A DNA stretch of 64,000 nt from Trebonia sp963811335 (GTDB lineage Bacteria > Actinomycetota > Actinomycetes > Streptosporangiales > Streptosporangiaceae): positions 372,001-436,000 of the forward strand of contig CAWERB010000035.1 in the NCBI GenBank assembly GCA_963811335.1. The letters run 5' to 3'. Positions 8,576-17,737 of the stretch are shown in pieces (the stretch's first letter is position 1; every line of letters begins with the position of its first letter). The notes below the pieces were generated by a model. The model saw only the letters and a list, made by a program, of their open reading frames with translations, had not been told where the DNA came from and did no database searches. The translations under genes and the position numbers were made by a program.

Positions 8576-10495
8576 ATGTCGCTCACTCAGAGGTACTGGA
8601 ACCCGAGCCCGGCCCTGCCCGCCGCGTCCCAGGCGGCCCCGCCCTTCCTGGCGAGGATCACCCGGCCGCTCGCGGCCCGCACCCCAGGCCCGGCCGCGCA
8701 GGGGGCGATCGCCTTCGCGCTCTACCTGGCCGTGTTCGTCGTCGGATTCGGATTGCCGCTGGCGAGCCACCTGAACCAGCCGAACCTCCGGCAGTACTGG
8801 ACGGACGTTCAGTTCTACGCCTGGTCCCTGCGCTGGTGGCCCTACGCGGTGTCGCACGGGATCAATCCCCTGTTCTCCAGCCAGATCGGAGCGCCGCACG
8901 GCTACAGCCTGGCCTGGGCGAGCACCGCTCCGTCCGTGGACCTGCTGATGTGGCCGGTCACGGCGGCGTTCGGCGTGCTGGTGTCGTACAACGTGGTGCT
9001 CCTGCTCGTTCCCCCGGTCTCGGCCTGGGCGGCGTTCGTCCTCGCCCGCCGGCTAACCGGCCGGTTCTGGCCGTCGCTGCTCGCTGGCACCGTCTACGGC
9101 TTCTGCCCGTACGAGCTGATGCACAACTGGCAGGGCCAGCCCAACCTCACGGTGATCGGGCTGTTCCCGCTCATGGCGTACCTGGTGCTGCGCTGGTGGG
9201 ACGGGACGCTTAGCCGGACCTGGTTCGTGGCCTGGCTGGCGGTTGCGATGGCCGTGCAGTTCTACACGTTCAACGAGGCGTTCGCCGAGATGACCGCGGT
9301 GTGCACGGGCGCGCTTGTCGCCGGCTTCGCGGTCGCCGGACGGTCCGCGCGGTGGAAGGTGGCCCGGCTCGCCGGGCTGGCCGGGCTGGCCTACGCGGGT
9401 TCCGTGCTGCTCGCCGCCCCGTACCTGGTCTACTCATTCAGGCATTACCAGGGCACCCTCACCCGGCAGCAGCCCGCCTTCTCGCTGCCGCTCGTGCGGC
9501 TGATCTTGCCGGCCTCGCAGCACCTGTTCGGCTTCGGCCCGCTGATCGGCTACTCCAACCGGATCGGCGACGGCGGCATAGAGAACTACGTCGGCATCCC
9601 GCTGATCGTCATCCTGCTGATCTTGGCCGTCTGCGCCTGGCGGAACCGGATCAGCCTGCTCTTGCTCGCCGTGTTCCTGTTCGTGACCGGGCTCGCCGTC
9701 GGCCCCAACCTGGTCGTCACCACCGTGCGGCATACCCATCCGCTGCCCTGGGCCCGGCTGTGGGCCCTGCCGATCGCGCGCAGCGCCGAGCCGTCCCGGT
9801 TCATCGTGTTCGCCGTGCTGGCCCTCGCGCTCGGCCTCGCGCTGTGGCTCGCGGTGCCGTCCAAGAGCAGGCTGCTGCTGGCGGCGCGCTGGGGCCTCGG
9901 GCTGCTGGCCGTCGCGGCGATCATGACGGACACGCCCACGTCGTACGGCGCGGTCCAGCCGGTGCCGCGCGGCTATCCCCTGGTCTCGACGGGCAGGCCG
10001 GTCAACCAGCTCCCGGCGTTTCTCACCGACGGCATGTACCGGCGGTACCTGCACCCCGGGGAGACCGTCGTCGTCCTCACCGGCCGGGGCAACGCCGGGA
10101 TGCTGTTCCAGGCCGACACGGGCTTCTACTTCCGTATCGCCGGCGGCTACATTAACGCGTCGCTGACTCCCGTCAACGCGCTGCCGCACGCCGTCACGCT
10201 GCTCGCCCACCCCAGCGCAGCCGCGATCCGGACGTTCGACCGCTACGCCCGGTCCTCGGGCCTTGGCGCGATCATCGTGGAGCAGGCGTGGGCGGCGCCG
10301 TGGATGGACCTGGGCAAGCTTGGCATGCGCGGCACCACGGCGGGCGGTGTGACCGTCTACCCGATGGGCCCGTGGTTGGCGCGCGCCGCGAAGGCCGGCC
10401 AAAGGCGCCCGGCTACCGGATCGGCGCCTGGAACAGCGGGGAAATTCTCAGCGTTCTATGATACTGAGTCCAAGGTTCTCTCAGCTGTCCGCTGA
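8576..10495 (+). CDS. Polytopic membrane protein, GT-C glycosyltransferase-like
   Basis: The protein has about 639 residues and roughly a dozen hydrophobic helices from residue 45 to about 430 (for example AIAFALYLAVFVVGFGLPL and VLALALGLALWLAV). It then has a soluble C-terminal part of about 170 residues with PRGYPLVSTG and FRIAGGYINASL. The overall shape, with a long first extracytoplasmic loop after helix 1 and an exported C-terminal domain, resembles GT-C fold lipid-linked sugar transferases and related YfhO/DUF-type proteins of actinomycetes. I see no motif that fixes donor or acceptor. ATG 8576 is preferred because GGAG lies 9 bases upstream; ATG 8528 and 8561 are in the same frame. It stands alone between polA and rpsA. 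Confidence 0.65.
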   Translation: MSLTQRYWNPSPALPAASQAAPPFLARITRPLAARTPGPAAQGAIAFALYLAVFVVGFGLPLASHLNQPNLRQYWTDVQFYAWSLRWWPYAVSHGINPLFSSQIGAPHGYSLAWASTAPSVDLLMWPVTAAFGVLVSYNVVLLLVPPVSAWAAFVLARRLTGRFWPSLLAGTVYGFCPYELMHNWQGQPNLTVIGLFPLMAYLVLRWWDGTLSRTWFVAWLAVAMAVQFYTFNEAFAEMTAVCTGALVAGFAVAGRSARWKVARLAGLAGLAYAGSVLLAAPYLVYSFRHYQGTLTRQQPAFSLPLVRLILPASQHLFGFGPLIGYSNRIGDGGIENYVGIPLIVILLILAVCAWRNRISLLLLAVFLFVTGLAVGPNLVVTTVRHTHPLPWARLWALPIARSAEPSRFIVFAVLALALGLALWLAVPSKSRLLLAARWGLGLLAVAAIMTDTPTSYGAVQPVPRGYPLVSTGRPVNQLPAFLTDGMYRRYLHPGETVVVLTGRGNAGMLFQADTGFYFRIAGGYINASLTPVNALPHAVTLLAHPSAAAIRTFDRYARSSGLGAIIVEQAWAAPWMDLGKLGMRGTTAGGVTVYPMGPWLARAAKAGQRRPATGSAPGTAGKFSAFYDTESKVLSAVR

Positions 10496-10740
10496 GCTGT
10501 GGCCGAGTTGTAGCCATGTTCAATTGACCAAGCATCGAGAACTACATACCCTGAACTCTGCGCTGTGTCCTCGTGCGGTCTTGTTACCGCCACTTGGTCC
10601 CTCAACGAGGGGGCCGACTGGCGGTTTGGCCGCCGGGGCGTGCTGTGGCCGCGACCCGGCCCGGCAAGTCCCGCGCGTTCACTGCATTCAGCCGCCGCGC
10701 ACACTATTCATCCCTGTCCGCATCCGGAGCCAACCCACTC
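10496..10740 (+). promoter_or_regulatory. rpsA upstream region
   Basis: These 245 bases precede rpsA. No clear riboswitch or known leader motif is visible, and I could not settle on a promoter. The frame of rpsA is open upstream of its ATG, but that extension is arginine-rich, unlike S1 proteins, and is not used. Confidence 0.3.
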
Positions 10741-12252
10741 ATGACGAGCAGCACGCAAGCCACCCAGACCCCTAAGGTAGCGGTCAACGACATCGGGTCT
10801 GAGGAGGCATTCCTCGCCGCGATCGACCAGACCATCAAGTACTTCAACGACGGCGACATTGTTGAGGGCACCGTCGTCAAGGTCGATCGAGACGAGGTCT
10901 TGCTCGATATCGGCTATAAGACCGAGGGCGTCATCCCGTCCCGCGAACTGTCGATCAAGCACGACGTCGACCCGCACGACGTCGTGAAGACCGGCGAGCA
11001 GATCGAGGCCCTGGTCCTCCAGAAGGAGGACAAGGAAGGCCGCCTCATCCTGTCCAAGAAGCGGGCGCAGTACGAGCGCGCGTGGGGCACCATCGAGCGG
11101 ATCAAGGAGGAGGACGGCGTCGTCACCGGCACCGTCATCGAGGTCGTCAAGGGCGGCCTCATCCTCGACATCGGCCTGCGCGGCTTCCTGCCCGCCTCCC
11201 TTGTGGAGATGCGCCGGGTCCGTGACCTGCAGCCGTACGTCGGCAAGGAGATCGAGGCCAAGATCATCGAGCTGGACAAGAACCGCAACAACGTGGTCCT
11301 GTCCCGCCGTGCCTGGCTCGAGCAGACTCAGTCCGAGGTCCGTCACACCTTCCTCAATACCCTGCGCAAGGGCCAGATCCGCAAGGGCGTCGTCTCGTCG
11401 ATCGTCAACTTCGGCGCGTTCGTGGACCTCGGCGGCGTGGACGGCCTTGTGCACGTGTCCGAGCTGTCCTGGAAGCACATCGACCACCCGGGCGAGGTCG
11501 TCGAGGTCGGCCAGGAGGTCACGGTCGAGGTCCTGGACGTGGACATGGACCGCGAGCGGGTCTCGCTGTCGCTGAAGTCCACGCAGGAAGACCCGTGGCA
11601 GCAGTTCGCCCGCACTCACCAGATCGGCCAGGTCGTCCCCGGCCGGGTCACCAAGCTGGTGCCGTTCGGCGCGTTCGTCCGGGTCGAGGAGGGCATCGAG
11701 GGCCTGGTGCACATCTCCGAGCTGGCCGACCGGCACGTGGAGATCCCGGAGCAGGTCGTCCAGGTGGGCGAGGAGATCTTCGTCAAGATCATCGACATCG
11801 ACCTGGACCGGCGCCGGATCAGCCTGTCGCTCAAGCAGGCCAACGAGGGCACGGTCGGCGAGGCCGTCGGCGAGGAGTTCGACCCGACGCTCTACGGCAT
11901 GCCCGCGACCTACGACGACCAGGGCAACTACATGTACCCCGAGGGCTTCGACTCGGAGAGCGGCGACTGGCTCCCCGGCTACGAGTCGCAGCGCGAGGAG
12001 TGGGAGCGGCAGTACGCCGAGGCCCGCGCCCGCTTCGAGGCACACCGCGTGCAGGTGGAGGCGTCCCGCGCCAAGGCCGAGGAAGAGGCAGAGACCGGCG
12101 GCGAAGCCACCGCCGCGACCTCTCAGTCGGCCCCCCGCGCTCCGCGCGCCAGCAGCCGCCCGGCCGCGCCGGACAGCAACGCCCCGTCCGGCACCCTCGC
12201 CTCGGACGAGGCCCTGGCCGCCCTGCGCGACAAGCTCTCCGGCCAGAGCTGA
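10741..12252 (+). CDS. rpsA: 30S ribosomal protein S1
   Basis: A 503-residue S1 protein with four S1 RNA-binding repeats: about 37-105 (GDIVEGTVVKVDRDEVLLDI), 122-190 (GVVTGTVIEVVKGGLILDIG), 208-278 (KGQIRKGVVSSIVNFGAFVDL) and 295-365 (IGQVVPGRVTKLVPFGAFVRV). A Glu/Ala-rich tail of about 130 residues follows, as is usual in actinobacteria, where S1 has four rather than six repeats. It helps mRNA load on the 30S subunit. ATG 10741 gives the standard start MTSSTQATQTPKVAVNDIGS. Strong hairpins follow the gene. Confidence 0.96.
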   Translation: MTSSTQATQTPKVAVNDIGSEEAFLAAIDQTIKYFNDGDIVEGTVVKVDRDEVLLDIGYKTEGVIPSRELSIKHDVDPHDVVKTGEQIEALVLQKEDKEGRLILSKKRAQYERAWGTIERIKEEDGVVTGTVIEVVKGGLILDIGLRGFLPASLVEMRRVRDLQPYVGKEIEAKIIELDKNRNNVVLSRRAWLEQTQSEVRHTFLNTLRKGQIRKGVVSSIVNFGAFVDLGGVDGLVHVSELSWKHIDHPGEVVEVGQEVTVEVLDVDMDRERVSLSLKSTQEDPWQQFARTHQIGQVVPGRVTKLVPFGAFVRVEEGIEGLVHISELADRHVEIPEQVVQVGEEIFVKIIDIDLDRRRISLSLKQANEGTVGEAVGEEFDPTLYGMPATYDDQGNYMYPEGFDSESGDWLPGYESQREEWERQYAEARARFEAHRVQVEASRAKAEEEAETGGEATAATSQSAPRAPRASSRPAAPDSNAPSGTLASDEALAALRDKLSGQS

Positions 12253-12272
12253 GGGTTACCAAGCAAGTCACC

Positions 12273-12314
12273 GCTGCCCCGTCGCCCCGCCTCATCGCGG
12301 GACGGCGGGGCAGC
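12273..12314. terminator. Hairpin after rpsA
   Basis: GCTGCCCCGTCGCCCCGC pairs with the segment ending GGCGGGGCAGC (12273-12290 with 12297-12314), with few mismatches and a short loop, 20 bases after the rpsA stop. Probably the first rpsA terminator. Confidence 0.6.
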
Positions 12315-12410
12315 GCCGTTTCACGGCTAGCCGCGCATCGCGTGCCCAGCGGGGCGGCCCCGGCTTACCACGCGTCCCCGCGGCAACAGGGTTACCAGTA
12401 AATTTTTCGT

Positions 12411-12467
12411 ATCGGGTAAACTTTTCACCCGATGTAAAGAAAAGACGTTCGGAACGTCTTTTCTTTA
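12411..12467. terminator. Double A/T-rich terminator
   Basis: Two adjacent stems lie here: ATCGGGT/ACCCGAT (12411-12417 with 12427-12433) and a perfect 15-base stem TAAAGAAAAGACGTT with its complement (12435-12449 with 12453-12467, loop CGG). The second has A- and T-runs at its base, so it can stop transcription from both sides, fitting the convergent rpsA and lipoprotein genes. Confidence 0.75.
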
Positions 12468-12588
12468 CCCGTCGTGAGATGTTTACCGGTAAATCCGCTC
12501 CTGGGCCTGCGGCCGCGGCCCGCCAGGCCGTGAGGGGCCGTAGCCTTGCCCAAGGTCGAGGTCGGACCGGTCAGGTGGTGACCGAGGG

Positions 12589-12679
12589 CAGGTCGTGACC
12601 GTGGCCGGGGCAGGTCGTGACCCGTGGCCGGGGCAGGTCGTGACCCGTGACCGGGTCAGGTCGTGACCGTGGCCGGGAT
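12589..12679. repeat. Four 22-23-bp tandem repeats over a stop codon
   Basis: Units begin CAGGTCGTGACC at 12589, 12611, 12634 and 12657. The last one contains the stop codon of the minus-strand lipoprotein gene (TCA at 12656-12658 on the plus strand), so the array looks like serial duplication of the gene end. The stretch 12468-12588 holds nothing else I can name. Confidence 0.7.
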
Positions 12680-13207
12680 CAGGATGTCCTGGCCGCCGCA
12701 GCCGAGGGTGACACCGTTCGGGCCGCGCGGCCGCCGAGCACTGCGTGACGACGACCTTGAACTGCTTGGACCCGCCGAAGTTGGCCGAATAGCCCTGGCT
12801 CCACTCGGTCGCCGGGCAGTTCGCCTTGCCGGGGGCGATGGCGAAGACGTACTTGGTCCCGGTGTCCACGCCCATCTCGGTGATGGCGATGCTCGCGCTC
12901 TGGCACTGCCGCGCGGCCGCCGCGAAGCACGGCAGGGCCCCCGCGTCAGCGCGCAAGACCTGCGTCGCGCCGGAGAGCTGGTGCGTGGTGGCCCCTCCAC
13001 AGCTGGCCTGCGGCAGTGCCGTCGGCGTCCCGGGCGTCGGTGCACGGGCGTCGGCTGGCCGGTTGTCGGGTGCCCGGGCGTCGGGTGCACGGGCGCGGCG
13101 GGCCCCTGCGCCGAGCAGCTTGTCATCGCCGTGAGTGCGGTGCCTAGCGTCACGGTGACCGCGAGGCCCTTGGCCAGCCCGCGGTACCCGCCTGGTCTCC
13201 CCATCAT
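12656..13207 (-). pseudogene. Small secreted lipoprotein, frameshifted
   Basis: From ATG 13207 (GGAAGGGGG upstream) the protein starts MMGRPGGYRGLAKG with a hydrophobic stretch and a lipobox-like LTAMTSC, so it is exported and probably lipid-anchored. A Pro/Thr/His-rich linker follows. The conserved-looking core (CFAAAARQCQSASIAITEMG, then TGTKYVFAIAPGKANCPA and FGGSKQFKVVVTQC) is in a second frame from about 12960 to 12740. The tail NGVTLGCGGQDILIPATVTT returns to the first frame. Two shifts are therefore needed for one continuous protein of about 180 residues with paired cysteines. I do not recognise the family. Confidence 0.55.
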
Positions 13208-13345
13208 TGGGAGCCCCCTTCCAACGGTGATTTCCGTCACACCTTCGACGGGAGCCGCGCCCGGCGGCGTTCCACGGGGGAGTGGTCGTGACGAAACCGA
13301 GACGGCAGAGAGGCGGCCATGGTGTTCGTCAGCGCGGCGGCGGCC

Positions 13346-13954
13346 TCACCGCTCCGCGCGTGAGCGCAACTCGGCCCAGACCTCGGCGACGCGGCGGTCC
13401 AGGTCCTCCAGGGTGCCGGAGTTGTCGATGACGATGTCGGCGATGGCCAGCCGCTGCTCGCGGGTCGCCTGGGCCGCCATCCGGGCCCGTGCCTGATCCT
13501 CCGGCAGGCCGCGCCCGGCCAGCCGGGCGACCTGTACCTCGGGCGGCACGTCGACGACGATGACCACGGCGAAGTCCGCCGCGCGCTGTCCCTCGGCGAG
13601 CAGCGGGATGTCGTGCACGACGATGGTGCCCGGGCCGCCCGCCGCCACCGCGGCCGCCTCGGCGGCCTGGATGTGCTCGTGGATCAGCGGGTGGGTGATC
13701 GCGTTGAGCTTCCCCCGCGCGGCCTCGTCGGAGAAGACGATCCCGGCCAGCTTCGCCCGGTCAAGCGACCCGTCCGCCCGCACCACCGCCGGGCCGAACG
13801 CCGCGGCGATCTTCGCCAGCCCCGGGGTGCCGGGCTCAACGACCGCACGGGCGGCCTGGTCGCCGTCAAGTACGACCGCCCCGAGGGCGGCCAGCCGCTC
13901 GGACACCGCGCTCTTCCCCGACCCGATCCCGCCAGTCAGCCCGACCCGCAGCAT
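13346..13954 (-). CDS. coaE: Dephospho-CoA kinase
   Basis: A 202-residue P-loop kinase for the last step of coenzyme A synthesis (phosphorylation of the 3' hydroxyl of dephospho-CoA). Landmarks are the Walker A GLTGGIGSGKS near residue 7, VLDGDQAAR, the HPLIHEHI motif of the CoA-binding domain, DIPLLAEG and a lid region GLPEDQARARMAAQ. ATG 13954 was chosen because GAAGGGAG lies just upstream and the P-loop then sits at the standard position; a longer frame upstream has no family support. The gene normally stands close to rpsA in actinomycetes, as here. Confidence 0.95.
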   Translation of the reverse strand: MLRVGLTGGIGSGKSAVSERLAALGAVVLDGDQAARAVVEPGTPGLAKIAAAFGPAVVRADGSLDRAKLAGIVFSDEAARGKLNAITHPLIHEHIQAAEAAAVAAGGPGTIVVHDIPLLAEGQRAADFAVVIVVDVPPEVQVARLAGRGLPEDQARARMAAQATREQRLAIADIVIDNSGTLEDLDRRVAEVWAELRSRAER

Positions 13955-14182
13955 GGCGCTCCCTTCGCTTGCGGGCTGTACGTTACACCGCCCGGATCCG
14001 TCGGCCCCAGTTTCTTCGCGATTGCCGCGCCCAGTCGCACCGGCCAGCTCGCGGGCATCTCCGGCTCCGGCAACTTGGTCATCGACGCCGACGGGACGCA
14101 CCGCAACTGGCTGGATTACGAGACCGGGGCCTGACCAGTAATCCGGCCTGCGACCGAACGGGCACCCGCTACATTTGGTGCC

Positions 14183-14959
14183 GTGGCCGATTTTGATCCC
14201 GCTACCCCCTCAATTGCCCGGGTGTATGACTATCTGCTGAACGGCAAAGACAATTTCGCCGTCGACCGGGAAGTCGCGGAGAAACTGCTCGCCGTGGTCC
14301 CGATCTCGGCCGAGGTCATGCGCGAGAACAGGCACTTCCTCGCCCGGGCCACCAGGTGGGCGGCAGGCCAGGGGATCAGTCAGTTCATCGACCTCGGCTG
14401 CGGCATGCCCACCGCGCCGAACACGCACGGCAGCGCGCAGACGGTCATCCCCGAGCCGCACGTCGCCTACGTCGACAACAACGCGGTCGTGCTCGCTCAC
14501 CTGCGGGCCCTCGCCGCCAAGGGCAACCCCGGCGTGACCGTGGTGGACAGCGACGTGCGCGAGGTCGCCGCCACGCTTGCCGCCGTCAGCGCGGGCATCG
14601 ACCTGTCCAGGCCCGCCTGCCTGCTGATGGGCGCGCTGCTGCACTTCTTCCCGCCGGACGCCGCGCGCGACCTGGTGGCCGGCTACGTCGCCGCCCTCGC
14701 GCCGGGCGGCTGCGTCGTGCTCTCTGTCGGCCGCGGCGACGGAGACGCGGCTGACCAGGGCTTCGCCGCCTACTCCGCCGGCGGCGCGGCGCTCTCCTAC
14801 AACCACTCGGTGGCGGATTTCACCAGCTTCTTCGGTGACCTCGCCCTCGTTCCCCCGGGTATCACCGACGCCAGGCAGTGGCATCCCGATCCCGGCGAGG
14901 AAGGGCCGTTCCCGCCCCGCAGCGGCTACACGATCGCCGGCGTCGCCCGTCTCGGCTAG
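14183..14959 (+). CDS. SAM-dependent methyltransferase, DUF574 type
   Basis: A 258-residue protein of the large actinomycete family Methyltransf_19. The start MADFDPATPSIARVYDYLLN is the signature entry of this family (the Y-D-Y-L-L-N-G-K-D-N-F segment). Then comes the SAM-binding DLGCGMPTAPNTH near residue 70, followed by YVDNNAVVLAHLRAL and the late LLMGALLHFFPPD. Substrates are not known for most members; these genes are often present in many copies and sit beside regulators or biosynthetic genes. Start is GTG 14183. No operon partner is evident: the next gene is convergent. Confidence 0.85.
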   Translation: MADFDPATPSIARVYDYLLNGKDNFAVDREVAEKLLAVVPISAEVMRENRHFLARATRWAAGQGISQFIDLGCGMPTAPNTHGSAQTVIPEPHVAYVDNNAVVLAHLRALAAKGNPGVTVVDSDVREVAATLAAVSAGIDLSRPACLLMGALLHFFPPDAARDLVAGYVAALAPGGCVVLSVGRGDGDAADQGFAAYSAGGAALSYNHSVADFTSFFGDLALVPPGITDARQWHPDPGEEGPFPPRSGYTIAGVARLG

Positions 14960-15008
14960 GCGGTAAAGCCGGGCGTATTCCTGTGCGGTACGTGACGGAT
15001 CCCGTCCG

Positions 15009-15782
15009 CTACCTGACGGCACACAGCAGGCGGTTACCGCCGCGCTGCCAGATCGTCGCCACCTCGGCGAATCCGGCGGCACGCAGCGCGCTAACGTGCG
15101 TGTCGAGCCGTACGCCATCCGCCTGATCGTGGTCGGAGGCGGCGAGTCCCCGCCTGGCGCGCTCGGCGGCCGCATCCGTGAGCGCCGGGTCGGCGGTGGC
15201 CGCCCGCCACCACTGCGCCCAGTCGTCCGCCCGGCCCGCGTGCCCGTCGGGGAAGCGGCGCAGTGCCTCCCGCTCCTCAAGCGCGCGCTCGATCCCGGCG
15301 ATGACGGGGGCCGATCCCTGGTCAAGCCGCAGGTGATCACCGTCGAGGAACAGCCCTCCCCGGCGCAGCAGGACGCCGAGGGCCAGGTACAGCGCGCGGA
15401 GTTCCGGTCCGGTGAGCCAGTGCAGCGCCGTGGTGGAGACGACCGCGTCCGCCTGCTGACCGGGATCCAGGCCAAGTCCGCATTCCCAGCCGGGCACCCG
15501 CAGGTCAACGTCCACGAACCGCAGGCCGGGCCGGCCCGCGTGCGCGGTGCGGCCGAGGGACAGCGTCACCGGGTCAGTGTCGACCGCGACCACCGTGGCC
15601 GCGGGCAGGCGGTCAAGCAGTCGCACCGCCAGCGAGCCCGGCCCGCAGCCAAGGTCGATGACGAGCGGATCTGGCCGCCCGGCTCCCGCCTCGACGGCAT
15701 CGATGAGCGCGGTGAACCGCTCCTCCCGGTCGGCCAGGTAGACCTCCTGCTGTCGGCGATCTCGACGGCGCGGCCGGGCAGG
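15009..15782 (-). CDS. Class I SAM methyltransferase, start disrupted
   Basis: The frame gives a methyltransferase of the type Methyltransf_12/25: LVIDLGCGPGSLAVRLLDRL (SAM motif I), VVAVDTDP (motif II acidic residue), DAVVSTTALHWL (motif IV) and LLRRGGLFLDGDHL. The C-terminal part includes DDWAQWWRA and EVATIWQRGGNRLLCAV. The frame is open to 15782, but the only standard start codon in it is GTG 15626, inside motif I, which would remove half the SAM site. Sequence before the core (EVYLADREERFTALIDAVEA) looks genuine. A likely single-base shift near 15750 separates it from a normal start (possibly FVDLPGRAVEIADSR in the neighbouring frame). It overlaps the CGNR remnant on the other strand. 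Confidence 0.65.
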   Translation of the reverse strand, partial: PARPRRRDRRQQEVYLADREERFTALIDAVEAGAGRPDPLVIDLGCGPGSLAVRLLDRLPAATVVAVDTDPVTLSLGRTAHAGRPGLRFVDVDLRVPGWECGLGLDPGQQADAVVSTTALHWLTGPELRALYLALGVLLRRGGLFLDGDHLRLDQGSAPVIAGIERALEEREALRRFPDGHAGRADDWAQWWRAATADPALTDAAAERARRGLAASDHDQADGVRLDTHVSALRAAGFAEVATIWQRGGNRLLCAVR

Positions 15783-16111
15783 TCAACGAACTGCTCCGCG
15801 TCACGGGCGCCCACCCGGCCCTGGAACGGCACGACGACGAGCCCTGGCACGTGCACTTCCACGCCGCGGACGAGGGTTCCCCGGCGAAGGGCTGGGCCGC
15901 CGGATGCGCCACCGGGCTGGCCATCGTGCTCGGCGGGGAGTACCACGACCGGCTCGGCGTCTGCACCGCGCCGCACTGCGACCGGGTATACGTGGACACC
16001 TCAAGGAACGGCAGCAGGCGCTTCTGCTCAACCGCGTGCCAGAACCGGGTCAAGGCCGCGGCGTTCCGCGAGCGCCAGCCGCACGGCACGCCCGCCGCGG
16101 CTAGGCCGTAG
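15752..16111 (+). pseudogene. CGNR zinc-finger protein, 5' truncated
   Basis: The last 80 residues are a clear CGNR zinc finger: CTAPHCDRVYVDTSRNGSRR then FCSTACQNRVKAAAFR, with four cysteines for metal. Before it comes part of the ABATE domain (QVNELLRVTGAHPAL, DDEPWHVHFHA). The first hundred or so residues of a normal member (about 180-200 residues) are missing: the upstream bases are instead occupied by the methyltransferase on the other strand. ATG 15851 could start a short zinc-finger protein, but the homology begins further upstream, so truncation is more likely. Family members are putative transcription regulators. Confidence 0.6.
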
Positions 16112-16146
16112 CGCCTGGACCGGGATCCGGCTGGTGCGCGCCGCGA

Positions 16147-17545
16147 TTATTCCGCCCGCCCGGCCGGGACAGCCGCGTCAAGGCCGGCCTTGCGGCCGAG
16201 TCCGCCCGCGACCAGCTCGGGCAGGTCCAGGTCAACGGTCGCGCGCCTCGCCCGGCGCGCCGCTTCCCCGTCCGCCAGCATCGCCCACGCGTACAGGCTG
16301 ATCGGGTAGATGAAGTAGCCGAAGCGCGTCGCCGGTGACAGCAGGAACAGCGCGGTCAGCCCGATGGCAAGCCGTCGCGCGGCGGCGGCGGGCGAGGCGG
16401 GCGGCGAGACCGCGAGCGATGCCACGGTGGCCAGCCCGGCGGCCGCGAGCAGGACGAGGGCGGCGGCGTGCCCGGCGGGCCCGAGCGTCGCGAGCAGGTG
16501 ACCGGGCAGCGGGCTCTGCGCGGGGGACTTCGCCGCGGTGAGCCCGAGCGGGTAGGCCACCGTGTTCTCAAGCAGCGACGCCGGGTGGCGCAGCGCGGCC
16601 GGGGCGAGCGCGGCCACCAGCCCGGCGGCAGTCGCCAGCGCGCCGGCCGCGAACCGGGCGGCGGGGCGCACGCCGTCCCGCGCGGCGACCATGACGGCGA
16701 CGATGGCGAGCGCAGGCCAGGCGGTGTACTTCATCGCGCACGCGGTGCCGAGGGCCAGCGCGGCGAGCACGGTGTCGGCAAGCACGGTGTCGGCAAGCAC
16801 GGGGCCGGCAAGCACGGGGCCGGCAAGCACGGGGCCGGCGGCCGGCGAGCCCGCGGCCGGGCCGGGGCGAGCCCGCGCGCCTGGCCCGGGCGAGCAGCGC
16901 GAGCGACAGGCAGGTCAGCGCGATCACCGGCGGGTCGGTGATCCCCATCGTCAACGGGAACGCCATGACCGGGCAGGCGAGCCAGAACGCGGCATGCCCG
17001 AGCGCGGCCCGCCGCCGCCCGCCTTCGCGCGGCCCGAGCGTGACCAGGAACGTCGCGTACAGCAGCAGGAACGTCGCCGCGATCAGCCAGGGCCACGTCT
17101 TGCCCGGCACACCGAGCGCTCCCGGCAGCCCGAACAGGGCCATGACCGGCAGGTACGGGTTGTAGGCGAGCCAGCCGCCGGCGGACAGCGAGGCGAGCGG
17201 CAGGTAGGGGGTGCCGTGGTGCAGCAGCAGCGCGCCGGCCCGTGCGACCACCGCGACGTCCGGGGGAGTGGGCTCCCTGGTCATCAGCCACAGGGCCGGC
17301 GCCACGAGCGCGCCCGCGATGGCGGCCGCGACCGCGAGCCGTGCGCACCACGCCCGCCCCGCCGCCCCGACCGTGATCATGGCGGCGACCGCGTAACCGC
17401 CCGCCGCCCACGCGCCCCACCAGTGGTCCAGCCCGGGACCGCTGAACAGGGCGACCCCGGCGGCGTACACCGCGAACCCCGCGTACCACACGGCCCGGCC
17501 CCGGCCAGGCATCGTCAAGACCCCGTTTCGCATGTGATCGAGCAT
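16147..17545 (-). pseudogene. Polytopic mannosyltransferase-like protein, one frameshift
   Basis: The N-terminal half (from about 17545, MLDHMRNG) has several membrane helices and the motif YLPLASLSAGGWLAYNPYLP, and continues to IALTCLSLALLARARR. The frame is then lost near 16860-16890. The C-terminal half (MKYTAWPALAIVAVMVAARD, then SPATRFGYFIYPISLYAWAM) is in another frame and ends at 16147. Both halves together give a GT87/DUF2029-like integral membrane glycosyltransferase of about 460 residues. Just after the break five 15-base units encode VLAGP or VLADT repeats (about 16770-16845); being multiples of three they are not the shift itself. The start is uncertain (ATG 17545 or 17533). Confidence 0.6.
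16768..16845. repeat. 15-bp tandem repeats inside the mannosyltransferase-like gene
   Basis: Units GTGTCGGCAAGCACG and GGGCCGGCAAGCACG occur about five times head to tail. On the minus strand they encode pentapeptides VLADT and VLAGP. Length changes here would keep frame. Confidence 0.75.
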
Positions 17546-17737
17546 GCCGGGTACCCGGGCGGGAAACGATAGGGCTAATCCCCCAATAAACCCGGAACCC
17601 AGCCCCCCCGTCGAAGGGGTACCCAGGTGCACCTGCCCGGTGCGGCGGGCCGCCCGGGGCGAGCCGCCCCGGGCGCCGGCCCCCCGCCCGCGGCGGCGAC
17701 CCGGGCGAAACCGGACGAAAGCGGTTAATCTGAAGGC

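Noticed and set aside
12589..12679. CRISPR-like array
   Set aside because: Units are 22-23 bases and directly adjacent with no unique spacers, so this is a simple tandem repeat.
13969..14134. Possible remnant of a flavin monooxygenase C-terminus (VIDADGTHRNWLDYETGA)
   Set aside because: The piece is short, and I could not tell true homology from chance; there is no upstream part.
16768..16845. CRISPR-like or regulatory repeat array
   Set aside because: The 15-base units are contiguous and code for pentapeptides in the mannosyltransferase-like protein.
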